In this document: piece by piece, positions 42,138 to 49,813 of the stretch
Position numbering within the stretch: the first letter of the stretch is position 1
How the letters are laid out: each line of letters starts with the position of its first letter
Assembly (NCBI RefSeq): GCF_002224125.1
Contig: NZ_NCSM01000014.1
Location: forward strand, 364,779-428,778
Direction of reading: 5' to 3'
Origin: Streptomyces sp. NBS 14/10
Lineage (GTDB): Bacteria > Actinomycetota > Actinomycetes > Streptomycetales > Streptomycetaceae
Length of the DNA: 64,000 bases
Made by a program: the position numbers and the translations under genes
The notes under the pieces: generated by a model
The model's database searches: none
Told to the model about the DNA's origin: nothing
Seen by the model: only the letters and a program-made list of their open reading frames with translations

Positions 42138-43037
42138 TCAGAACGCGTACCAGCGGACCGTGGGATCGCCGTCACGCAAGGAGGCCACCCGGCGGCGCAA
42201 TTCGGTGAGCGCGGCCGGATCGCCCGGCGCGTGCTGGGCCACCCAGGCGCAGCTCGCGATCTCGCGCGCGCCCCGCAGCACCGCGCAGCCGTCCCACTCC
42301 CGCACATCCCAGCCGTACGCCGCCACGAACTCGTCGTACGCGGCCGGGCCGAGCCCGTAGCGGTCCCGGGTGAGGGCCATGACGACGAGGTCGTGCTCGC
42401 GCAGGTCGTAGGAGAAGGTCTCCAGGTCGACCAGCACCGGTCCGTCGGGGCCGATATGCACATTGCGCGGCAGCGCGTCGCCGTGTACCGGGCCGGGCGT
42501 CAGCCGTGGGGTCAGCTCCGCGGCGGCCGCCGCGGCCTCGTCCCGGCGGGCCCGTAGATACGCCGCGTCCGCCGGGTCGATCGCGTCTCCGGCCAGCCGC
42601 AGCCAGCGCTCGACGCCGCCCAGCAGATCGCGGCCCGGCAGGGCGAAGGGTGGGTCGGGCAGCGCGTGCACCAGCTGCAGCAGCGCGCCGAGGTCGCGGG
42701 GGCCGGCGGGGCGTACGGGCTCGGGGAGCTGGCGCCAGTAGGTGACGAGGTGGCCGCCGAAGGGGAGGGGCTGCTCCGGGCCGTAGCGGCGGTCCGGACG
42801 CACCGCGGGCAGGCCCTCCCGTGCCAGCCAGTCGGCGACCTGGAGCTCTCGCGTGGCCCGGTCCCACACCTCCAGATCGCGGCTGATCCGCACCACGAGG
42901 GACAGGCTGTCGACGGCGAAGACGGCGTTCTCGCCGAGCGCCAGCAGCCGCGCCTCGGCGGTGCCCGCCCGGTACGGCGGCAGCGCGGCGGCGAGCACCG
43001 CGCGCGCCCGCTCCTCGGTCAGCGCCGCGTTCCCCAT
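42138..43037 (-). CDS. Aminoglycoside-phosphotransferase-fold kinase
   Basis: 299 residues from the ATG at 43037. 'ALGENAVFAVDSLSLVVRISR' is the N-lobe with the ATP-binding Lys equivalent replaced by Arg, 'PGPVHGDALPRNVHIGPDGPVLVDLETFSYDLREHDLVV' is the catalytic loop (H-G-D) and metal site. The family phosphorylates antibiotics, choline, homoserine or sugars; no specific substrate can be named. Antibiotic resistance should not be assumed. It lies upstream of the sugar ABC operon on the opposite strand, with a 250-base shared promoter region. Confidence 0.8.
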   Translation of the reverse strand: MGNAALTEERARAVLAAALPPYRAGTAEARLLALGENAVFAVDSLSLVVRISRDLEVWDRATRELQVADWLAREGLPAVRPDRRYGPEQPLPFGGHLVTYWRQLPEPVRPAGPRDLGALLQLVHALPDPPFALPGRDLLGGVERWLRLAGDAIDPADAAYLRARRDEAAAAAAELTPRLTPGPVHGDALPRNVHIGPDGPVLVDLETFSYDLREHDLVVMALTRDRYGLGPAAYDEFVAAYGWDVREWDGCAVLRGAREIASCAWVAQHAPGDPAALTELRRRVASLRDGDPTVRWYAF

Positions 43038-43290
43038 ACCGTGCCTCCTCTGCGCATCGCGCCCATCATGCCGTCCGGCCGGGCGCCGACGGCGGCGGGC
43101 CCCGGCGTCGACGAGCCGCCGGAGCGGGCGCCCCGAGCGGTGGCCGCGCCCAAGTCCCGCACAGACCAAGGAGATCCAAGGAGATCCAAACGCTTGACTG
43201 CGCCGCGCACCCTCCGCACGATGACGTGGGCCTCCGCACCGGGCGCCCTGATTCAGCCACACTGAGATGCGCCCTAAGGAGCCCTTCGCC
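43038..43290. promoter_or_regulatory. Divergent promoter region with 10-bp direct repeat
   Basis: 253 bases between the phosphotransferase gene and the sugar ABC operon. 'ccaaggagat' occurs twice head to tail (43166-43175 and 43176-43185), one helical turn apart, followed by 'ccaaacgcttgactg', where ttgact could be a -35 element. A regulator binding the repeat would be on one face of the DNA. Confidence 0.4.
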
Positions 43291-44208
43291 GTGACATCGA
43301 TGGCCGCAATGGCGCGGCCGGGCAACAGACCGCCGGGCAACAAGCCGCCGGACGGGAGGCCCGGTCGCGGCGCGTGGTTCCTGGTCCTGCCCGCACTCAT
43401 ACCGATCCTCGTGCTCAGCGTCGGCCCCCTGCTGTACGGGATCGCGCTGGCCTTCACCGACTCCCAGTCGGGCCGCACCCGCCCCACCCAGTGGATCGGC
43501 CTGCGGGGCTTCCAGGACCTGGCGCAGGACCGGCTCTTCTGGGAGTCCTTCCGCATCGGCCTTCAGTGGGCGGTCGGGGTGACGGTCCCGCAGTTCGTAC
43601 TGGCGCTGGGACTGGCGCTGCTGCTCAACCAGAACCTCCGCTTCCGGTGGCTGGCGCGCGCCCTCGCGATCGTCCCCTGGGCGATGCCCGAAATCGTCGT
43701 CGGCATCATGTGGCGGCTGGTCTACCAGCCCGACGCGGGCCTCCTGGGCGACGCGCTGGGCACCGACAAGGACTGGCTGGGCGACCCCACGACCGCCCTG
43801 CCCGCCGTCATCGTGGTCGGCATCTGGGCGGGCATGCCGCAGGTGACCGTCGCGCTGCTGGCCGGGCTCGCCAATGTGCCCCGTGAGCTGCACGAGGCCG
43901 CGGCGGTGGACGGCGCCGGCGCCTGGCGCCGGTTCCGCACCGTCACCTGGCCCGCCATCCGGCCGATAGCCCTCGCGATCAGCGCGCTCAGCTTCATCTG
44001 GAACCTCAACTCCTTCGCGCTGGTCTACGTCCTGACCAACGGCGGCCCCGGCGGCCGCACCCGGCTGCCGATGCTCTTCGCGTACGAAGAGGCTTTCCGC
44101 TACGGCCAGTTCGGCTACGCGGCGGCGATGGGCTGCGTCCTGGTCGCGGTGGTGTCCGTACTGCTCGCCGTGTATCTGGTCGGCCGGCTGAGGGGAGACG
44201 ACCGATGA
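43291..44208 (+). CDS. Carbohydrate ABC transporter permease (MalF type)
   Basis: 305 residues from the GTG at 43291, chosen because AAGGAG lies 9 bases upstream; an ATG at 43267 is less well placed. Six membrane segments, with the EAA loop 'ELHEAAAVDGAGAWRRFRTVTWPAIRPI' near the C-terminus. MalF-type permeases pair with a MalG-type partner, here encoded immediately downstream with a 4-base overlap. The ATPase gene is not in the operon, as in Streptomyces where MsiK serves many sugar importers. Confidence 0.9.
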   Translation: MTSMAAMARPGNRPPGNKPPDGRPGRGAWFLVLPALIPILVLSVGPLLYGIALAFTDSQSGRTRPTQWIGLRGFQDLAQDRLFWESFRIGLQWAVGVTVPQFVLALGLALLLNQNLRFRWLARALAIVPWAMPEIVVGIMWRLVYQPDAGLLGDALGTDKDWLGDPTTALPAVIVVGIWAGMPQVTVALLAGLANVPRELHEAAAVDGAGAWRRFRTVTWPAIRPIALAISALSFIWNLNSFALVYVLTNGGPGGRTRLPMLFAYEEAFRYGQFGYAAAMGCVLVAVVSVLLAVYLVGRLRGDDR

Positions 44209-45065
44209 AGCGCATGGGCACCATGAGCACCGTGGGCACCCGTCGGACGGCCCGCGCCGGGCAGTACCTCGCGCTGCTGTGCTACCTGGCCTTCCTCGTC
44301 CTGCCCTTCCTGTGGCTGATGTCCACCGCCTTCAAGCCGCCCCGCGAGCTGGCGACCCTGGACCCGCACTGGATCCCCGACCACCCCACCCTGGACAACT
44401 TCCGCCAGGCGTTCGACGAGCAGCCGCTCCTCCAGGCCGCGGCCAACAGCCTGATCGCCGCCGCCTGCGCCGCCGTCATCGCCGTCGCCCTCGCGACCCC
44501 GATGGCGTACGTCATGGCCCGCCACCGGTCCCCGCTGTCCCGCGCGGCCACCGGCTGGGTCGTGGTCAGCCAGGCGTTCCCGCTGGTGCTGGTGATCATC
44601 CCGCTGTTCCTGATCCTCAAGAACCTCAGCCTGATCGACTCCCTCGCGGGCCTGGTGGCGGTGTACGTGGTGTGGGCGCTGCCGTTCGCGCTGTGGATGC
44701 TCACCGGGTACGTCCGCGCCGTGCCGCGCGAGCTGGAGGAGGCCGCGGCCGTGGACGGCGCGGGCAAGGCGCGCATCCTCGTCTCGGTGACCGCGCCGCT
44801 GCTCGCCCCGGGGATCGTGGCCACCGCCCTCTTCGCCTTCATCACCTCCTGGAACGAGTTCTTCTTCGCCCTGGTCCTGCTCAAGTCGCCGGAGAAGCAG
44901 ACCATGCCGGTCATCCTCACCCACTTCATCGGCGCGGAGGGCGTGGCCGACCTCGGTCCGCTCGCCGCGGCCGCGCTGCTCGCCACGATCCCCTCCCTCG
45001 TCCTGTTCGCCGTCCTCCAGCGGCGGATCACGGGCGGCGTGCTGGCCGGGGCGGTGAAGCACTGA
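44205..45065 (+). CDS. Carbohydrate ABC transporter permease (MalG type)
   Basis: 286 residues with six membrane segments and the EAA loop 'ELEEAAAVDGAGKARILVSVTAPLLAPGI'. 'LSTAFKPPRELATLDPHWIPDHPTLDNFRQAF' is the typical MalG-like N-terminal periplasmic stretch. It overlaps its partner permease by 4 bases, and its last base is the first of the binding-protein start codon, so the three genes are tightly coupled. Confidence 0.92.
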   Translation: MKRMGTMSTVGTRRTARAGQYLALLCYLAFLVLPFLWLMSTAFKPPRELATLDPHWIPDHPTLDNFRQAFDEQPLLQAAANSLIAAACAAVIAVALATPMAYVMARHRSPLSRAATGWVVVSQAFPLVLVIIPLFLILKNLSLIDSLAGLVAVYVVWALPFALWMLTGYVRAVPRELEEAAAVDGAGKARILVSVTAPLLAPGIVATALFAFITSWNEFFFALVLLKSPEKQTMPVILTHFIGAEGVADLGPLAAAALLATIPSLVLFAVLQRRITGGVLAGAVKH

Positions 45066-46402
45066 TGCGCCGCAGGCACTTCCTCGCCGGGGCGCTGGCC
45101 GCGCCCGCCACCGCCGCACTGCTGTCGACTGCCGCGCTGCTGCCCGCCTCCGCGCTGCTGTCCGGCTGTTCGGCGGACCGGCGCCGCCGCTCGGCCGATG
45201 GCACGGTCACCCTGCGCTTCCAGTCGCTGGCTTGGCAGCAGGAGTCCATCGCCGTGAACAAACAGCTGGTCGCGGAGTGGAACGCGGCCAACCCGAAGAT
45301 CCGGGTGAGTTACGTCCAGGGCAGCTGGACCGGCGTCCACGACCAGCTGCTGACCGCCTTCGAGGGCGGTGAGCCGCCCGACATCATCCACGACGCCACC
45401 GACGACCTCGCGGACTTCGCGTACGGCGGCTCGCTGGCCGACCTCACCGGGCTGCTGCCTCGGCGCCTCGAGGAGGACATCCCGGCGGAGAGCTGGGGGA
45501 CCGCGACGTTCGGCGGCGGCATCTATGGCGTGCCGTTCCTCCAGGAGCCGCGCATGATCATGGCGAACCGCGCCCTGCTGGAGGCGGCGCGGGTGCGGAT
45601 CCCGACCGCGCGGGACCCGTGGAGCTGGGAGGAGTTCGAGGAGGTCGCCAAGCGGCTGACGCACAAGGGCACGTACGGGGTGGCCTGGCCGCTCAAGGAG
45701 CCCGTCTCCGCGACCCTCAACCTGTCGCTGTCCACCGGCGGCCAGGTCTTCCACCGGGGCGCCGGCGGCAAGGTCACCATCCGCTTCGACGCCGCCGACC
45801 AGGCGGTCCCCGCCGTCATCCACCGCCAGTTGGGCGCCGATCGCACCGGCTCCCGGTCCACCCTCGGCATGGGCGGCTCGGACACCCTGCCCGGCTTCTT
45901 CGGCGGCAAGTACGCGATGGTGCCGCTCGGCTTCTCGTACCGCCAGCAGCTCGTGCAGCAGGCGCCCAAGGGCTTCGCGTGGACCGTTCTCCCGGCGCCC
46001 GCGGGGCCGGGCGGAGACCAGCGGCAGGGCGTCAGCCCGCAGACGCTGTCGATCGCCGAGGACTGCCCGTACAAGGAGGAGGCGATCCGCTTCATCGACT
46101 TCTTCCTCCGGCCGCGCAACATGGTGCGGCTCGCGCGCGGCGACTGGCTGCTGCCGACGGGCACCCGCGCCCTGGCCGACCCCGCGCTGCGCACCCGCGA
46201 GCACGGCTGGGCGACCGGCACGGCCCTGGCGCCCGCGCTGCGCCCGGCGCCCGCCCAGACGGTGCGCGGTTATCCGGAGTGGAAGGACAAGATCGCCACG
46301 CCGGGGCTCCAGGAGTACTACGGCGGCGAGATCGGGATGGCGGAGCTGAGAGAGCGACTGGTGGACGACGGAAACCTGGTGCTCGCCCGCTACCAGCGAT
46401 AA
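45065..46402 (+). CDS. Sugar-binding lipoprotein of ABC importer
   Basis: 445 residues. Signal peptide 'RRRHFLAGALAAPATAALLSTAALLPASALLSGC' has an early Arg cluster and lipobox 'LLSGC'. The mature part is a family-1 extracellular solute-binding protein ('VTLRFQSLAWQQESIAVNKQLVAEWNAANPKIRVSYVQGSW', 'PDIIHDATDDLADFAYGGSLADLTGLL', 'YGVPFLQEPRMIMANRALLEAA'). The ligand sugar is unknown. The order permease, permease, binding protein is reversed from the usual; the binding protein comes last. Confidence 0.9.
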   Translation: MRRRHFLAGALAAPATAALLSTAALLPASALLSGCSADRRRRSADGTVTLRFQSLAWQQESIAVNKQLVAEWNAANPKIRVSYVQGSWTGVHDQLLTAFEGGEPPDIIHDATDDLADFAYGGSLADLTGLLPRRLEEDIPAESWGTATFGGGIYGVPFLQEPRMIMANRALLEAARVRIPTARDPWSWEEFEEVAKRLTHKGTYGVAWPLKEPVSATLNLSLSTGGQVFHRGAGGKVTIRFDAADQAVPAVIHRQLGADRTGSRSTLGMGGSDTLPGFFGGKYAMVPLGFSYRQQLVQQAPKGFAWTVLPAPAGPGGDQRQGVSPQTLSIAEDCPYKEEAIRFIDFFLRPRNMVRLARGDWLLPTGTRALADPALRTREHGWATGTALAPALRPAPAQTVRGYPEWKDKIATPGLQEYYGGEIGMAELRERLVDDGNLVLARYQR

Positions 46403-46469
46403 GAGCGGAAGCAGGAGGACTACGAGAGCGGAAGCAGGAGGACTACGAGAGCGGGGGCAGGAGGACTGC
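46401..46469. repeat. 23-bp tandem repeat x3 upstream of rRNA methyltransferase gene
   Basis: Units 46401-46423, 46424-46446 and 46447-46469 are near-identical ('gcggaagcaggaggactac' core). Each contains 'aggagga', a perfect Shine-Dalgarno-like sequence, but none is followed by a start codon at the right distance. The first unit overlaps the stop of the binding-protein gene. Confidence 0.75.
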
Positions 46470-46478
46470 GGAGGTTGC

Positions 46479-46492
46479 ACGAGACGTCTCGT
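46479..46492. promoter_or_regulatory. 14-bp palindrome acgagacgtctcgt, candidate TetR-type operator
   Basis: A perfect palindrome 19 bases before the GTG of the RlmA-like methyltransferase gene, followed by 'ctcgttt'. The sequence resembles TetR-family operators in actinomycetes. No TetR gene is in the window, so the regulator would act in trans. It may overlap the promoter of a short-leader transcript. Confidence 0.5.
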
Positions 46493-46511
46493 CTCGTTTA
46501 ATGTCACGGCC

Positions 46512-47345
46512 GTGGCCGAACCCTTCGACGCCCTCCTGTGCCCGCTGTGCGGCGACGGCCTCCGGCCCCGCACCGGGGCGCTCGGCTGCGCCCGAGGCCA
46601 CGCCTTCGACATCGCCCGCCAGGGATACGCCAGCCTGCTCGTCGGCGGCGCGTCCACGGCGAGCGCCGACACCGCGGCCATGGTCCGGGCCCGGGCCGCG
46701 TTCCTCGGGGCCGGGCACTACGCGGGACTTGCGGATACTCTCGCCGAGCTCGCCGCGCCGCTGTGCCCGCCCGGCGGCACCGTGCTGGACGCCGGGGCGG
46801 GCACCGGCTACTACCTGTCCGCCGTACTGGACGCCGCCCCCGGCGCGGTCGGCCTGGCGCTGGACACCTCCAAGTACGCGCTGCGGCGCGCCGGGCGGGC
46901 CCACCCACGCGCGGGCGCCGCCCGCTGGGACCTCCGGCGGCCGCTGCCCGTACGCACCGGCTCGGTCGATGTGCTGCTCAATGTGTTCGCGCCGCGCAAC
47001 GGCGGGGAGTTCCGCCGCATACTGCGGCCCGGTGGGGCGCTGCTGGTGGTCACCCCCACGGAGCGCCATCTGGGCGAACTCAGGCCCTCCATGGGCCTGC
47101 TGTCGGTCGACCCGGCCAAGGAGGCCCGGCTGCGCCGTGCGCTGGACGGCCACTTCCGGCTGGAGCGCACCGCGTCGTACGACCGTATGGTCGCGCTGAC
47201 CGCCGAGGACGCGGAGCACGCGGCCGCCATGGGGCCCTCGGCCCACCACCTCGACGGGGCGGAGGTGCGCCGCCGGGCGGCCCGCCTGCCCGCCCCGCTA
47301 CGGGTGACCACGTCCTTCCGGCTGGCGGTCTACCGGCCCGGCTGA
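46512..47345 (+). CDS. RlmA/TlrB-like 23S rRNA guanine-N1 methyltransferase
   Basis: 277 residues from the GTG at 46512. The N-terminal zinc site 'CPLCGDGLRPRTGALGCARGHAFDIARQGYASLLVGG' is the hallmark of RlmA. The SAM domain follows ('VLDAGAGTGYYLSAVLDA', 'GLALDTSKYALRRAGRAHP', 'VLLNVFAPRNGGEFRRILRPGGALLVVTPTERHLGEL'). RlmA(II)/TlrB methylates G748 of 23S rRNA and in S. fradiae gives tylosin resistance together with an Erm enzyme. An Erm homologue lies 1.2 kb downstream of this gene's end, convergent. Whether this protein is type I (G745) or II (G748) cannot be told from sequence alone. Confidence 0.85.
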   Translation: MAEPFDALLCPLCGDGLRPRTGALGCARGHAFDIARQGYASLLVGGASTASADTAAMVRARAAFLGAGHYAGLADTLAELAAPLCPPGGTVLDAGAGTGYYLSAVLDAAPGAVGLALDTSKYALRRAGRAHPRAGAARWDLRRPLPVRTGSVDVLLNVFAPRNGGEFRRILRPGGALLVVTPTERHLGELRPSMGLLSVDPAKEARLRRALDGHFRLERTASYDRMVALTAEDAEHAAAMGPSAHHLDGAEVRRRAARLPAPLRVTTSFRLAVYRPG

Positions 47346-47481
47346 CAGGCGGGTGCCATGGACCCGCTCCCTCCGGGAGACCGTTACCGCGCGCAAAAGG
47401 TTGTGTTCGGTCGACCTTGTGTCCTTTCTTAACGGCTTCTTACCGTCGGGTGAACTCTTGACCAAAGCCGGGAAGTTGGAC

Positions 47482-48501
47482 ATGCGCTCAGACATACCGC
47501 CACTCGCCGAAGTGCGTCAGATCACCGAGAAGAAGCGCGACGCGTGGTGGACCGTCCTGCTCGTGGACCCCGTCGCCACACCGCTGGTCCGCTGGACCGC
47601 GATGCACACCCGCGCCACCCCCAACCAGCTCACCTGGGGCGCGTTCATCGTTGGCCTCGGGTCCGCCGCCTGCTTCGCACAGGGGGACTGGCGCTGGCTG
47701 CTGCTCGGCGCCCTGCTCTACCACGTCAGCTTCATCTTCGACTGCATGGACGGCAAGCTCGCCCGGCTGACCGGGACCGGCTCGGTCTTCGGCGCCTGGC
47801 TGGACTTCGTCTTCGACCGGATCCGCGTCTTGGTCTGCGCGGTCGCGCTGATGGGCGGCCAGTACGAGCGCACCGGGGATGTGCTCTACATCTGGCTCGC
47901 ACTCGCCGTGACATCCCTGGACGCGCTGCGCTATATCAACGCGCTCGAGACGTTCAAGATCCGGCACGGGATGCGCGAGCAGATCAAGGCCCGGATGCAG
48001 GCGGCCCGTGAGTCGCACAACGAGGCCGAACTCGCCTTCATGGAGGACCTGCTCCGGGAGAACCCCGAAGCCGATGTGGAGCACGACCGCGCCGCCGCGG
48101 CCAAGGCGGCGCGCGATACGACGGCCGAAGCGGGGGCGGAAACAACGACGACGGCGGGGGCGGAAGCGACGGCCGAGGCCATCACGGTGACCGCGCCGGA
48201 GACCTCCGACGCGGCCGAGCCCACGGTCGTCGATCTCCAGCAGGAGTTCCGCCGTCGCTTCCCCTGGTGGACACGGTGCCGCTCGTTCCTGACGCGGCAC
48301 CGCGTCCGTGCCCATCTCATCAGCGGTATCGAGTTCCAGATGGGCGTGTTCATCGTCGGGCCCGTCCTGGACTCGGTGGTGGCGGGGACCGTCGTCTCGG
48401 GTGTCCTGCTGCTCGTCTTCGAGCTGGCCATCATCTACAAGCTGCTGCTGTCCACCCGGGACTTCACCCGCACTCTCAACTCCTTCGAGTCAACCGTCTG
48501 A
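47482..48501 (+). CDS. CDP-alcohol phosphatidyltransferase
   Basis: 339 residues from the ATG at 47482. The frame is open up to 47353, but that stretch has poor codon bias and a TTA codon, so it is likely untranslated. The active site is the CDP-OH-P motif 'DCMDGKLARLTGTGSVFGAWLDFVFD' region, with Asp at 87, 90, 108 and 112. About five or six membrane segments. It joins CDP-diacylglycerol to an alcohol, making a phospholipid headgroup (inositol or other). A low-complexity Ala/Thr/Glu insert (about residues 205-245) is unusual. Confidence 0.85.
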   Translation: MRSDIPPLAEVRQITEKKRDAWWTVLLVDPVATPLVRWTAMHTRATPNQLTWGAFIVGLGSAACFAQGDWRWLLLGALLYHVSFIFDCMDGKLARLTGTGSVFGAWLDFVFDRIRVLVCAVALMGGQYERTGDVLYIWLALAVTSLDALRYINALETFKIRHGMREQIKARMQAARESHNEAELAFMEDLLRENPEADVEHDRAAAAKAARDTTAEAGAETTTTAGAEATAEAITVTAPETSDAAEPTVVDLQQEFRRRFPWWTRCRSFLTRHRVRAHLISGIEFQMGVFIVGPVLDSVVAGTVVSGVLLLVFELAIIYKLLLSTRDFTRTLNSFESTV

Positions 48502-48508
48502 GCACCGG

Positions 48509-49330
48509 TTATCCGGGCGTGCCGCTCAGCTCCTCGAACAGCAGCAGCCACTGCCGCGGTGTCGCGTACGCCACCACGGCGTCCTGGCCCAGCCCCGCCC
48601 GCCGGAACGCGCGGTCCAGCCGCCGGGCGGGGTGCGCGCGGCGCAGCGATGCGTACAAGGTCCCGCCGACGCCGGAGAAGCCGAGCTCGACCATCCGCTC
48701 GTACGCGGCCCGCTCGGCCGCGCCCGTCAGCAGCGGCCGGGGGCGCCGCGTCAGCCGCAGGATCCCGCTGTCGACGCGCGGCACCGGCCGGAAGGCGGCG
48801 CGCGGCACCCGCCCGCACAGCTGCCAGTCGACGTCCGGCCAGGTCCGTACGGTCAGCAGGCTCCAGCGGCCGTAGTCCCCGGTGCGCTTACGGGCGTACT
48901 CCAACTGGGTCATGAAGGTGGCCGAGGTCAGCCGGGGCGCCCGCAGACACCAGTCGACGATCTCGGAGGTGCGGGCGTAGGGCACATTGCCCACCACCGC
49001 GAACGGCTCGAGCGGTGGCCGGGCGGTCAGGAAGTCCTGGTGCAGGACGCGCACATGGGAGTGCGCGGCCAGGCGCAGCCGCAGCCCGGGGATGAGATGG
49101 CGGTCGATCTCGTAGCCGATGAGCTCGCGGCAGCGCGGCGCGAGCGCTTCGGTGAGCGCCCCCTTGCCCATGCCGACCTCGACCACCAGGCCGTCGTGGT
49201 GTGGCCGAGCGGCCCGCACCACACGGGCGACGGCGGCCGGGTCGACCAGGAAGTTCTGCGAGAGCGTACGGCGCGCCAGATCGCGTTCTGAATAGCGCGG
49301 GTTTCGGGATGGATTTCGCTTGCGGGCCAC
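48509..49330 (-). CDS. erm: Erm-family 23S rRNA adenine-N6 methyltransferase
   Basis: 273 residues from the GTG at 49330, with AAGGA about 10 bases upstream. 'ARRTLSQNFLVDPAAVARVV', the SAM loop 'VVEVGMGKGALTEALA', 'IGYEIDRHL', 'VLHQDFLTA', and 'FAVVGNVPYARTSEIVDW' (NxPY) define the KsgA/Erm fold. The N-terminal 'RKRNPSRNPRYSERDLARR' arm is typical of actinomycete ErmE/ErmO-type enzymes. These methylate A2058, giving macrolide, lincosamide and streptogramin B resistance. Convergent with the CDP-alcohol gene. The upstream leader contains a hairpin and a possible leader peptide. Confidence 0.9.
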   Translation of the reverse strand: MARKRNPSRNPRYSERDLARRTLSQNFLVDPAAVARVVRAARPHHDGLVVEVGMGKGALTEALAPRCRELIGYEIDRHLIPGLRLRLAAHSHVRVLHQDFLTARPPLEPFAVVGNVPYARTSEIVDWCLRAPRLTSATFMTQLEYARKRTGDYGRWSLLTVRTWPDVDWQLCGRVPRAAFRPVPRVDSGILRLTRRPRPLLTGAAERAAYERMVELGFSGVGGTLYASLRRAHPARRLDRAFRRAGLGQDAVVAYATPRQWLLLFEELSGTPG

Positions 49331-49355
49331 AGCCGGCGGTCCTTTCGGAGCCGGG

Positions 49356-49391
49356 CGGGCGGCAGCAGCGCGGAACGGGCCCTGCCGCCCG
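49356..49391 (-). promoter_or_regulatory. Attenuator-like hairpin upstream of erm Shine-Dalgarno
   Basis: A perfect 10-base stem (cgggcggcag with ctgccgcccg) with a 16-base loop, about 10 bases upstream of the erm Shine-Dalgarno sequence. Structures like this mediate attenuation of many erm genes; function here is inferred from position only. Confidence 0.5.
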
Positions 49392-49456
49392 TCCCGGAGT
49401 GAGTGATTCCTGGACTGGCGGGGGCCCTGGCCGAGGGCATACGGAAGCGATACCGC

Positions 49457-49490
49457 TACAAAGCTACGGAGCTTACAAAGCTACGGAGCT
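49457..49490. repeat. 17-bp direct tandem repeat in erm leader
   Basis: 'tacaaagctacggagct' occurs twice head to tail. It contains the palindrome agctacggagct-like core and is AT-richer than its surroundings, so it may be an operator or part of the erm promoter. Confidence 0.7.
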
Positions 49491-49538
49491 CAGAAAGGGT
49501 CAGCGACGAGCGGGTGTCGAGCGCTCAGTGGCGAGCGG

Positions 49539-49691
49539 TCAACGGCTCGGGAAGGCGCTGGGCGCGTCCGGGCCGGCCAGGGCACCAGGGCCGCGCCGCG
49601 GGCGGCGGGTGAGCAGGAGAGAGGCGTTCACACACGCAGCCCGGGCGAGGCCCTGGGTGTCGCGGATGAACGCGCCGAACATGGATCCCAT
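49539..49691 (-). CDS. Candidate erm leader peptide, 50 codons
   Basis: ATG at 49691 with GGAAGG 9 bases upstream. The start reads MGSMFGAFIRDTQG, reminiscent of the ErmC leader (MGIFSIFVINT), in which ribosome stalling by macrolides exposes the erm start. The rest (LARAACVNASLLLTRRPRRG...) is unremarkable. It ends 208 bases before erm, longer than in classical systems, and the erm promoter might instead lie downstream of it. Not proven to be coding. Confidence 0.4.
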   Translation of the reverse strand: MGSMFGAFIRDTQGLARAACVNASLLLTRRPRRGPGALAGPDAPSAFPSR

Positions 49692-49760
49692 CGGTGAGCG
49701 CCTTCCGCGAGCGTGCGTGTGTTGTGCCTGCGGTCCGTGCCGACGTACCGTCAAAGCACG

Positions 49761-49796
49761 AACCGGCCGCGCGGCACAAGGGCCACGCGACCGGTT
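49761..49796 (-). terminator. Hairpin terminator after the MMPL gene
   Basis: A long imperfect stem between aaccgg (49761-49766) and ccggtt (49791-49796), with inner GC pairs. It lies 18 bases past the stop of the leftward MMPL gene. Confidence 0.6.
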
Positions 49797-49813
49797 CACC
49801 GTAAGGACCCGTC

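Larger units (their letters stand above)
49331..49813. promoter_or_regulatory. Leader/promoter region of erm
   Basis: 483 bases between erm and the MMPL gene, both leftward. It holds an attenuator-like hairpin (49356-49391), a 17-base tandem repeat (49457-49490), a 50-codon leader-peptide candidate (49539-49691) and a terminator (49761-49796). The AT-richer repeat region may be the erm promoter. Confidence 0.5.

Noticed and set aside
46401..46469. Tandem 23-bp units as a CRISPR-like array
   Set aside because: Units are contiguous with no spacers and no cas genes are present; they are an ordinary tandem repeat.
47353..47481. Longer N-terminus of the CDP-alcohol phosphatidyltransferase
   Set aside because: The stretch has weak codon bias, includes a TTA codon and lacks family similarity; the ATG at 47482 has a suitable ribosome site.
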